NCBI GenBank assembly: GCA_963977845.1
Contig: CAXBPZ010000034.1
Coordinates: forward strand, 1 to 7,989
Length of the DNA: 7,989 nt
Origin: Methylopumilus sp003533095
Lineage (GTDB): Bacteria; Pseudomonadota; Gammaproteobacteria; Burkholderiales; Methylophilaceae
Reading direction: 5' to 3'
The notes below the pieces were generated by a model that was not told where the DNA came from, ran no database searches, and saw nothing but the letters and a program-made list of their open reading frames with translations. Shown here piece after piece: positions 1 through 7,228 of this stretch; position 1 is the first letter of the stretch, and the number at the start of each line of letters is the position of its first letter. A program made the position numbers and the translations under genes.

Positions 1-1
1 T

Positions 2-77
<76 letters not shown>

Positions 78-134
78 AAGGATTTGATCAAATGCTGCAC
101 ATCTTAAGTTTTAGAACTAAGTGCGTCAATCCTT
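78..134. repeat. Dyad-rich spacer between queF and tRNA-Ala
   Basis: Three nested inverted repeats fill this 57-bp spacer. AAGGATT (78-84) is matched by AATCCTT (128-134) at its two ends. GCAC (97-100) is matched by GTGC (121-124). CTTA-a-GTT (103-110) is matched by AACTAAG (115-121) around a four-base loop with one bulged base. There is also a perfect 12-bp palindrome ATTTGATCAAAT at 82-93. None is followed by a T-run in the queF direction, so it is not a standard intrinsic terminator. The structures overlap the candidate tRNA promoter. They may affect tRNA leader processing or be chance in short AT-rich DNA. Confidence 0.4.
94..129 (-). promoter_or_regulatory. Candidate promoter of tRNA-Ala
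   Basis: On the minus strand a -35 box TTGACG (129-124) is separated by exactly 17 bp from a -10 box TAAGAT (106-101). Transcription would start near position 94, giving a leader of about 17 nt before the mature tRNA. The bases after the -10 box (GTGCAGC) are G/C-rich, the discriminator type known from stringently controlled stable-RNA promoters. The -35 box matches the sigma-70 consensus at 5 of 6 positions and the -10 at 4 of 6. It begins just after the queF stop codon, which suggests the tRNA is transcribed independently of queF. The motif is seen; its function is inferred. Confidence 0.55.
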
Positions 135-581
135 TTAAGATCGAGTGTTTGATTGCTTTGAAAATTGGGTCAAATCAACAATAGGTTCGGGCTTCCAGCC
201 TTTTTTCTTATGTTCCACCACAACGTTAGTAAATATACCGCCACGTACATAAAAATCAGCACGCAGACGCATAAAACGTGGCTCTGTTGCTTTAACTAAA
301 TCGTCTAAAATGCGATTAGTTACAGCTTCGTGGAAACAACCTTCACTTCTAAAAGACCAGATGTAAAGTTTTAGACTTTTAAGTTCTACACATTTCTTAT
401 TGGGAATGTAATCAAGGTACAGAGTTGCAAAGTCAGGCTGCCCAGTCTTTGGGCATAAACAGGTGAATTCAGGGATTTGCATATGAATATGGAAATCACG
501 AGAAGGACATGGATTAGCGAAAGTTTCAAGCTTTTTAGTAGGTTTTGCGCTTGGTTTTTTTCCCAAAGAAAGTGCGTTCAT
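135..581 (-). CDS. queF: NADPH-dependent 7-cyano-7-deazaguanine (preQ0) reductase QueF
   Basis: This cytosolic enzyme reduces the nitrile of preQ0 to the amine preQ1 with two NADPH, the last step before insertion into tRNA in queuosine synthesis. The 148-residue protein is the short, single-domain (B. subtilis-like) form; the E. coli type is about twice as long. The active-site stretch EFTCLCPKTGQPDFA (residues 38-52) supplies the nucleophile Cys43, which forms a thioimide with preQ0, and the proton donor Asp50. The family signature ELKSLKLY is at 66-73, and the substrate-binding His-Glu pair is at 84-85 in GCFHEAVTNR. The start ATG (581-579) has no recognisable Shine-Dalgarno sequence, but homology begins soon after it; the first ~15 residues are a basic, variable tail. 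It is divergent from smc, and tRNA-Ala follows it. No other queuosine gene is in the window. Confidence 0.96.
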   Translation of the reverse strand: MNALSLGKKPSAKPTKKLETFANPCPSRDFHIHMQIPEFTCLCPKTGQPDFATLYLDYIPNKKCVELKSLKLYIWSFRSEGCFHEAVTNRILDDLVKATEPRFMRLRADFYVRGGIFTNVVVEHKKKGWKPEPIVDLTQFSKQSNTRS

Positions 582-659
582 AGATTAAAATAATGAAGTT
601 AAAAAACTTATTATACTGTTAATAAATAACACCTACTTCACTTCAATAAAAAGAATATT
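582..659. promoter_or_regulatory. Divergent queF/smc promoter region
   Basis: This is the only non-coding stretch that can hold promoters for both queF and the smc cluster. On the minus strand there is a perfect TATAAT at 615-610, which would start queF mRNA near 603; no good -35 box lies 16-18 bp upstream of it. On the plus strand, TATACT (612-617) or TATTAT (609-614) could serve smc. TTAAAA at 585-590 is a weak -35 candidate, 18 bp before TATTAT. The opposing -10 boxes overlap. An imperfect dyad, TAAT-g-AAGTT (591-600) against AACTTATTA (605-613), covers them. The region is very AT-rich, so chance matches are likely. Assignment is tentative, but a promoter somewhere here is nearly certain. 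Confidence 0.45.
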
Positions 660-3600
660 GTGCGACTTATACAACTTAAATTAGCCGGTTTTAAATCTTT
701 CGTAGATCCCACCACTATACAACTTCAAGGCCAAAGAGTAGGTATTGTAGGTCCTAATGGATGCGGAAAATCCAATATTATGGAGTCAGTAAAATGGGTA
801 CTTGGCGAATCTTCAGCTAAAGAAATGCGCAGTGAAAATATGGATTCGGTGATTTTTAATGGATCAGAAAATCGCAAACCAATTTCACGAGCGAGCGTTG
901 AACTTATTTTCGATAATTCTTTAGGTAAAGCACCTACAGAATGGTCCCAATATGCAGAAATTTCAGTAAAGCGCGTTATCGAACGAGAAAAAGGCTCAAC
1001 TTATTACATTAATAACTTAGCTGTTAGACGAAAAGATGTTGCAGATCTTTTTTTGGGGACGGGCTTAGGTGGAAGAGGATATGCCATCATTGGCCAAAAT
1101 ACAATTTCACAAATTATTGAAGCTAAACCTGAAGAGCTTAGAAATTACCTTGAAGAAGCAGCAGGTGTCAGTAAGTATAAAGAACGTCGTCGTGAAACTG
1201 AATTTAGACTAAGAGATACGCGAGAAAATTTAAGTCGTATTCAAGATGTCTTAAATGAAATTATCCAGCAAATTGCTAAGCTCGAATCTCAAGCAGTCAT
1301 TGCAACTAAATATAATGAATTAACAGAGAAACACAAATTTCATCAGGCACAAGTTTGGGTATTAAAAAAACGTGACGCAAGTATTGTTTGGAAAAAACAC
1401 CAGTCTCAAGTTGATAAGCTTGTAAATGAATTAGAACAACAAACTGCCGCTTTAAGAAAAATTGAAGCTGAAGTTGAAACTCTAAGGCAGGCTCACATTG
1501 ATGCATCGGATGAAATAAATAAGAATCAAGCAAGCTTTTATGAAATTAATGCTGAAGTTTCTAATATTGAAAATAATATTAGAAATCAAAATGAGCTTTT
1601 AGAGCGGAGCAAAAAAGAATTAATTGAGATTGAGACTAATCTGACTAAGAATGAGGAAGATCAGCGCAAATATTCTAAAGACATTAAAGAATCTGATATT
1701 GAGAAAATATCATTAAGTGAGCTATATAAAATCAAAGAAGAAAATTTTAATGCCCTTAAATCATCAATTCAATTGGTAGAAGTTCAATACTTAACTTCAA
1801 CAGAACAATTTAATCAAGCTGCAAATCAGTTTCAATCTACACAAGAAAAAATTAATCTTGAAAAAGCAACAATAGATTTCATTCATAAAACTGAAGAGGA
1901 GACAAATGCTCGTATTACATTTTTAAATAATGAAATTAGAAATATTGATTTGACTGGGCAGTCTGAGCTTGAAGAAAAAGAAAATGATTTAGCTGATAAG
2001 CGATTACACGTCAAAAATATTGAAAGTAAGATAGATGAAAATAAATCACTTACAGAAGATCTTGAAGAAGAGATTGATACTTTAAGGCAACATCAGATCG
2101 AAATACAGAAAGAATTAAGCCAGATTGAAGGCGAAATCAAAACACTGTTACAAATTCAAGATGACACTCAAGGCAATGAAAGTCTAAAGAGTTGGACTTC
2201 TCAGCATAATATCAACACCTCTAATCGCTTGTGGGAAAAACTTAAAATTAAAACAGAATGGGTAACGGCGATTGAATCTGCTCTTGGAGTAAAATTAAAT
2301 GCAGTTCTAGCTCAATATGAAACAATTTCCCATAGGCCTCCGGCGTCGATGGTCCTTGCTAATTTAAATGGATCTCATCCTTATAAACCAAAAAATACTA
2401 AATTAAATTCTGCCTTAGATGTAATTGAAATTAGCGACCCACTTCTCATGAATCTTTTGTCTGAATGGTTATCTAGTTGTTACATTATTCCTAAAGGCGA
2501 AAGTTATAAAAATTTCATTGGTAATTTGGAGCAGGGTGAATTTTTAGTTAATCAACAAGGAGATATTTTTACAAAAAATAGTGTTTCTTTTTATGGTAAA
2601 GATGCTTCCCTTAGTGGCATTCTTTTGCGACAAGAAAGACTTAAAGTATTACAAGAAAAGTTTCCATCTATAGATAAAAACTACAAAGATGTGTCTAAAA
2701 AGCTTAATGAAGCTCAACTACAATTAAATAATTATGAAGAGCAAGTAGATTCTTTTAATGATGAATTGAAAGAAGCCTTAAATGATTTTCATCAAACAGA
2801 GATTGAAGTTGAAAAAACACAGCAAAGTATTGTTTATGCAAATGAGAGACTTAACAATATTACGAATGAACAAAACGAGCTCAAAGCAAAATTAACACAA
2901 ATTGAAATTGATAAAACAACAAAATCAAATCTTATTCTTAATTTAGAGAATGATGCGCTTCAACTTTTAGAACAAAAAACTTCATCTGAAGAGATCAAAA
3001 GAAGACATGAATTGGAATATGAAAACGCGAGGAATAAGGTCAACGAAGCTGAGATTCAGCTTCAAGAAAGTCATTTTAATTTAAAAATTATTAATAATAA
3101 AATCAATGAGTTAACAAATAGATTTAATATTTTAACTGAAGATAATAGCGCTCTTAAAAATAAAAAAGATTTGGCTATGGCTTCAATTGACACTCAAATT
3201 ATAGAGACTCTGCAGTTGTCTTTACGCGAAAAAATCACCATTAAGGATGAAAGGGAAAAAATTCTAATCGCATCGCGGGATAATCTTGCCCAAAAGGAAA
3301 TCGATTTACGTGAGTGTGAACAAAAGAGATTGCAAACCGAGCAGGCGGTTCATCCAATAAGAGATAAGCTTGAACAGTCACGTTTAAATGAGCAGGAATC
3401 AAAATTATTATTTGAGCAATTTCAAAATGAAATTAATGAGTCTCAATTTGATGAAGTGGTTCTTTCAGAATCGATTACAGAAAAAACAACAGTTAAAGAA
3501 GTTCAAGAGCTATGCAATAAACTTCAAGAAGAAATTAATTTACTAGGCCCGGTTAACTTAGCAGCTATTCATGAGCTAGCATCCGAAAAAGAGAGAAAAG

Positions 3601-4160
3601 GGTACCTTGATAGTCAAGTAGAAGATTTAACATCTGCAAGCAATACTTTAGAAGACGCCATAAAACGTATCGATAAAGAAACGCGAGATCGTTTAATTGC
3701 AACATTTAATGAAGTAAATAAGAATTTTACAGAATTTTTTAGAATTCTATTTAATGGTGGACAAGCTCAATTAGAGCTCTTAGGTGAAGAGATTTTAGAT
3801 ACAGGCATTCAGGTAACAGCACAACCGCCAGGTAAAAAAAATACAACCATAAGTCAATTATCAGGCGGTGAGAAAGCATTAACAGCCACAGCCCTTGTGT
3901 TTGCTTTGTTTAAATTAAATCCAGCACCATTCTGTCTAATGGATGAAGTGGATGCACCTCTTGATGATAGCAATACACTTCGTTTTGCCGATATGGTTAC
4001 TGAAATGTCTAAAAATACTCAATTCCTATATGTATCTCATAATAAAATTGCTATGGAAATGGCCCAACAACTTATTGGTGTTACGATGCAAGAATCTGGC
4101 GTTTCAAGAATTGTTGAGGTGTCTTTAGAAGAAGCGGAAAAAATGGAGCTAGCAAATTAA
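660..4160 (+). CDS. smc: Chromosome segregation/condensin ATPase SMC
   Basis: SMC dimerises and, with the ScpA/ScpB subunits (not encoded here), extrudes and organises DNA loops so that replicated origins separate. The 1166-residue length is normal for bacterial SMC. The N-terminal ATPase half has Walker A GPNGCGKSN at 31-39, a Q-loop at Gln146 and the conserved EEAAGVSKYKERR at 165-177. A coiled coil follows to about 510. The hinge spans roughly 520-665, opening with NRLWEKLKI. This is the proteobacterial pattern without the Gly-rich hinge motifs of B. subtilis. A second coiled coil runs to about 1000. The C-terminal ATPase half has signature LSGGEK at 1067-1072 and Walker B FCLMDE at 1091-1096 (Asp1095, catalytic Glu1096), followed by the D-loop. 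All ATPase motifs are intact. The GTG start is chosen because the next residues (RLIQLKLAGFKSF) are the usual SMC N-terminus; upstream there is only a weak AAAGAA. It leads the zipA-ligA cluster. Confidence 0.97.
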   Translation: MRLIQLKLAGFKSFVDPTTIQLQGQRVGIVGPNGCGKSNIMESVKWVLGESSAKEMRSENMDSVIFNGSENRKPISRASVELIFDNSLGKAPTEWSQYAEISVKRVIEREKGSTYYINNLAVRRKDVADLFLGTGLGGRGYAIIGQNTISQIIEAKPEELRNYLEEAAGVSKYKERRRETEFRLRDTRENLSRIQDVLNEIIQQIAKLESQAVIATKYNELTEKHKFHQAQVWVLKKRDASIVWKKHQSQVDKLVNELEQQTAALRKIEAEVETLRQAHIDASDEINKNQASFYEINAEVSNIENNIRNQNELLERSKKELIEIETNLTKNEEDQRKYSKDIKESDIEKISLSELYKIKEENFNALKSSIQLVEVQYLTSTEQFNQAANQFQSTQEKINLEKATIDFIHKTEEETNARITFLNNEIRNIDLTGQSELEEKENDLADKRLHVKNIESKIDENKSLTEDLEEEIDTLRQHQIEIQKELSQIEGEIKTLLQIQDDTQGNESLKSWTSQHNINTSNRLWEKLKIKTEWVTAIESALGVKLNAVLAQYETISHRPPASMVLANLNGSHPYKPKNTKLNSALDVIEISDPLLMNLLSEWLSSCYIIPKGESYKNFIGNLEQGEFLVNQQGDIFTKNSVSFYGKDASLSGILLRQERLKVLQEKFPSIDKNYKDVSKKLNEAQLQLNNYEEQVDSFNDELKEALNDFHQTEIEVEKTQQSIVYANERLNNITNEQNELKAKLTQIEIDKTTKSNLILNLENDALQLLEQKTSSEEIKRRHELEYENARNKVNEAEIQLQESHFNLKIINNKINELTNRFNILTEDNSALKNKKDLAMASIDTQIIETLQLSLREKITIKDEREKILIASRDNLAQKEIDLRECEQKRLQTEQAVHPIRDKLEQSRLNEQESKLLFEQFQNEINESQFDEVVLSESITEKTTVKEVQELCNKLQEEINLLGPVNLAAIHELASEKERKGYLDSQVEDLTSASNTLEDAIKRIDKETRDRLIATFNEVNKNFTEFFRILFNGGQAQLELLGEEILDTGIQVTAQPPGKKNTTISQLSGGEKALTATALVFALFKLNPAPFCLMDEVDAPLDDSNTLRFADMVTEMSKNTQFLYVSHNKIAMEMAQQLIGVTMQESGVSRIVEVSLEEAEKMELAN

Positions 4161-4182
4161 GATAACAGGTCTTATTACAAGC

Positions 4183-5205
4183 ATGTCAGATATTCAATTT
4201 GCTTTGACGATTCTCGCTGTAATAATTATTCTTATCATGATCATTTTTAACTGGATTCGTCTTATTCAGTATCGAAAAAAAAATTTCACTGAAAATTCTT
4301 TTTTATATAAAGATGAAAACGCTTCAATCCAGGAAGAAAAAAATCCTTACAATAAAGATTTAAGTATCTCTGAAAAATATTTACTTTCAAATTTACCTAA
4401 AGAAATCTACCGTGATATTGATTCTATTGCTTTTATTAAACTTAACAAAGCAACTCATGCTATTTCAAAATTAAATCTTAGAGATTTCATTGAGTTGCCT
4501 CACATACATGTTTATATTCGTAAAAATGAAGATTTGTGGACTGCAACAGAAGGTTTGAGTGGAGCAGTTTCATTTGATCAAATACTTTTAGCTATACAGT
4601 TAGTTGATCGTCAGGGTCCTATATCATCAGCGCATACTCAAACATTTAAAATGTTGGCTGAAAAAACTAAAAACGACTTAGATGGTAGTCTGATTTGGCT
4701 TTCTCACCCAAATATCGAAGATGATGCAAAAGAGCTTAATCAATTTTGCGCTCTTGTAGACCATATGATCACGTTAACTCTTATTCCTAAAAATAACGGG
4801 ATGTTTGATAATATAAAGCTTCTTGATATATTAAAAATAGGTGGCTTTAAAGAGAGCAAAGACGGTTATCATGTATTCAAAGGTCGCGATAAACACCCTT
4901 TATTTCGCATTACTTCATTAAATCAACAACCCTTAAGCTTCAACCTTGATCCTTATATTCCAGGCATTCGTTTTCAAATGGATTTGCCACTAACATTAAA
5001 CTGCAAAGAATCTTTTGATGTAATGTTGGAATCAATTACTAATTTCCAAAAAGATCTTAATTGTGTGCTTATTGATTCTAATAAAAAAGAATTAAATATT
5101 AATCATATTGAACGTATTCGATATCAAGTCGAAAAAATTGAAAATCAAATGATCACTAAAAATATTTCTCCTGGAAGCTCTTGTGCACGAAGATTATTTT
5201 CTTAA
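4183..5205 (+). CDS. zipA: ZipA-like cell division protein (FtsZ-interacting, inner-membrane anchored)
   Basis: ZipA tethers FtsZ filaments to the inner membrane in the early division ring. This 340-residue protein has a short periplasmic tip, one hydrophobic membrane segment (about 7-25, rich in Ile/Leu) followed by basic residues (Arg26, RKK 31-33), then a cytoplasmic part. The C-terminal ~150 residues match the ZipA_C pattern as I recall it from betaproteobacteria: a LNQFCALVDHMITLTLI block (185-201), IPGIRFQMDLPL (259-270), a LIDSNKKELN block (296-305) and an IRYQVEKIENQM helix. The ending PGSSCARRLFS is typical of the betaproteobacterial form. The long Pro/Gln-rich linker of E. coli ZipA is absent; an ordered-looking region (60-190) with GPISSAHTQTF takes its place. 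Its position between smc and ligA supports the call. The start ATG has only a weak AGG about 14 nt upstream. FtsZ binding is inferred from the family. Confidence 0.85.
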   Translation: MSDIQFALTILAVIIILIMIIFNWIRLIQYRKKNFTENSFLYKDENASIQEEKNPYNKDLSISEKYLLSNLPKEIYRDIDSIAFIKLNKATHAISKLNLRDFIELPHIHVYIRKNEDLWTATEGLSGAVSFDQILLAIQLVDRQGPISSAHTQTFKMLAEKTKNDLDGSLIWLSHPNIEDDAKELNQFCALVDHMITLTLIPKNNGMFDNIKLLDILKIGGFKESKDGYHVFKGRDKHPLFRITSLNQQPLSFNLDPYIPGIRFQMDLPLTLNCKESFDVMLESITNFQKDLNCVLIDSNKKELNINHIERIRYQVEKIENQMITKNISPGSSCARRLFS

Positions 5206-7221
5206 ATGAAAGCCGAAAAAGAAAATACTAAGAAAAAAATTAAAGAGTTAATCGAAAAAATAAATGGATTCGATTATCAATACTATGTTTTAGATAATCC
5301 TTCTATCTCAGATTTCGAATACGATAAAATTTTTAGATCGCTTGTTGACCTAGAAAGTGCAAACCCTGATTTAATTCAACCAGATTCACCTACTCAACGA
5401 GTTGGGGGTGAGCCTCTAGATGCTTTCGAGAGTGTTATCCATCGTCAAGCAATGTTATCTTTAAATAATGCTTTTGAGGAAGACGAGCTTATAGCTTTCG
5501 ATAAACGCATAAAAGATGATATTGGTATTGATGAAGTCGAATATGCTGTTGAGCCAAAATTTGATGGCCTAGCCATTACATTAACCTATGAAAACGGTAT
5601 TTTCATTCAAGGCGCTACGCGCGGTGATGGTTATACAGGAGAAAACGTCACTCACAATTTAAAAACTATTCGTTCAATACCTACAAAACTTAATCATCCA
5701 AAACCTCCCAAAATTTTAGAGGTTAGGGGTGAAGTTTTAATGCTTAAAAAAGATTTTGAATTACTCAATCAAAAACAAGAGTTTTTGGGTGAAAAAAAAT
5801 TTGCAAATCCTCGAAATGCTGCGGCAGGAAGCTTAAGACAGCTTGATCCTAGAATAACTGCAACAAGACCATTAACTTTTTTTTCATATGGTCTAGGTGT
5901 ATGTGAACCTCATTTAAACTTAAAAACTCATACAGAAACAATTCAGCTTTTAAAGCAATTTAATTTACCAATTTCTGATTTATCAGCAAGCGTTAAGGGT
6001 GTGGATGGCTTAAAAAGCTTTTATGATAAGGTATTAAAATTAAGAGACTCTTTAGCTTATGACATTGACGGTGTGGTGTACAAAGTGAACTCTTTTAATT
6101 ATCAAAATGAATTAGGTTTTGTATCTAGGGCGCCTAGATGGGCGATTGCCCATAAATTTCCAGCTGAAGAAGCTTTAACTGAAATTTTAGATATTGATGT
6201 ACAAGTAGGTCGAACAGGAGCTATAACGCCTGTTGCACGTTTAAAGCCAGTTTTTGTGGGAGGAGTTACTGTCACTAATGCAACACTTCATAATGAAGAT
6301 GAAATGATTCGCAAGGATATTCATATCGGAGATATTGTAAGTGTTCGTAGAGCAGGGGATGTAATTCCTGAAATCGTAAGAGTGCTTATTGATAAACGAC
6401 CAAAAGCCATCAAAAAATTTAAAATGCCAACCACATGTCCAGAATGTGGCTCCCCTCTTGTTCGAATAGATGATGAAGCTGTCATTCGATGCTCAGGCGG
6501 CTTAATTTGTCCAGCTCAGCAAAAACAATCTATTATTCATTTTGCATCAAGAAAAGCTATGGATATAGAAGGTTTGGGGGATAAATCTGTAGAACAATTA
6601 GTTGCAGTAGGATTAGTTCATGGATTACCTGATATATACAAGCTAGAGCTTGAACAATTAATTAATCTTGATCGTATGGCTGAAAAATCAGGTCAGAACC
6701 TATTAGATGCTATTGAAAAAAGTAAAAAAACTTCACTACCTCGATTTATATATGCGCTTGGTATTCGAAACGTAGGAGAATCAACCGCTAAGGATCTTGC
6801 TAGTTTCTACGGGGACTTAAATGAAATTATGAAACAAACAGAAGAGAGCTTGCAGCTTGTGCCTGATATTGGTCCTACAGTTGCAAAGTCTATCAGTGAT
6901 TTTTTCAAGCAGAGTAAGAATAGGGAAGTCATTCAATCCCTAATAAAACTTGGTGTTCATTGGCCTAAACATGATATAAAAAAATCCACTTCAGGAATTT
7001 TTGCGACTAAAACTTTTGTGCTTACAGGAACTTTACCTTCAATGTCACGCGAGGAAGCTAAATCAATCATTGAAATAAATGGCGGTAAGGTTGTAGGAAG
7101 TGTCTCTAAGAAAACTGATTATGTTGTCGCTGGCACAGATGCTGGAAGTAAATTGACTGTTGCACAAGAGCTCGGCATTAAAATTATCTCGCAAAGCGAA
7201 CTTTTAAATCTTATTACTTAA
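5206..7221 (+). CDS. ligA: NAD+-dependent DNA ligase LigA
   Basis: LigA is the essential replicative ligase; it seals nicks between Okazaki fragments and in repair, using NAD+ to adenylate itself. The 671-residue length equals that of the E. coli enzyme. Domain Ia (NMN binding) contains YYVLDNPSISDFEYD (26-40). The adenylation domain has the KFDG nucleophile motif, Lys118, then ATRGDGYTGENVTHN (137-151), LEVRGEV (171-177) and DGVVYK (288-293). An OB fold covers about 325-405. The zinc finger has four cysteines at 411, 414, 429 and 435, the spacing of the E. coli enzyme. Helix-hairpin-helix repeats span about 450-590, with GIRNVGESTA and DIGPTVAKSI, and a BRCT domain closes the protein (about 597-671). 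No key residue is missing. The ATG directly abuts the zipA stop (TAAATG), so translation is probably coupled to zipA; no clear Shine-Dalgarno sequence is present. Confidence 0.98.
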   Translation: MKAEKENTKKKIKELIEKINGFDYQYYVLDNPSISDFEYDKIFRSLVDLESANPDLIQPDSPTQRVGGEPLDAFESVIHRQAMLSLNNAFEEDELIAFDKRIKDDIGIDEVEYAVEPKFDGLAITLTYENGIFIQGATRGDGYTGENVTHNLKTIRSIPTKLNHPKPPKILEVRGEVLMLKKDFELLNQKQEFLGEKKFANPRNAAAGSLRQLDPRITATRPLTFFSYGLGVCEPHLNLKTHTETIQLLKQFNLPISDLSASVKGVDGLKSFYDKVLKLRDSLAYDIDGVVYKVNSFNYQNELGFVSRAPRWAIAHKFPAEEALTEILDIDVQVGRTGAITPVARLKPVFVGGVTVTNATLHNEDEMIRKDIHIGDIVSVRRAGDVIPEIVRVLIDKRPKAIKKFKMPTTCPECGSPLVRIDDEAVIRCSGGLICPAQQKQSIIHFASRKAMDIEGLGDKSVEQLVAVGLVHGLPDIYKLELEQLINLDRMAEKSGQNLLDAIEKSKKTSLPRFIYALGIRNVGESTAKDLASFYGDLNEIMKQTEESLQLVPDIGPTVAKSISDFFKQSKNREVIQSLIKLGVHWPKHDIKKSTSGIFATKTFVLTGTLPSMSREEAKSIIEINGGKVVGSVSKKTDYVVAGTDAGSKLTVAQELGIKIISQSELLNLIT

Positions 7222-7228
7222 AAAAATT

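Noticed and set aside
1306..1533. Open frame of 75 codons on the minus strand inside smc
   Set aside because: It is fully antisense to the smc coiled coil, its translation matches no family I know, and smc itself is intact here.
2220..2660. Damaged SMC hinge because the Gly-rich motifs of B. subtilis SMC are missing
   Set aside because: The RLWEKLKIKTEWVTAIESAL pattern is the usual proteobacterial hinge variant, and the frame and length are normal.
3943..4128. Open frame of 61 codons on the plus strand, out of frame with the end of smc
   Set aside because: It overlaps the conserved SMC Walker B region in another frame; the hydrophobic translation is what an AT-rich shifted frame gives.
5280..5290. 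Tyr27 of LigA at the position of E. coli His23 as a lost NMN-binding residue
   Set aside because: A YY pair at this site is common in functional NAD+ ligases as I recall them, and all other catalytic motifs are present.
7222..7228. Possible terminator after ligA
   Set aside because: The gap is only seven A/T bases with no hairpin, and the next gene starts at once.
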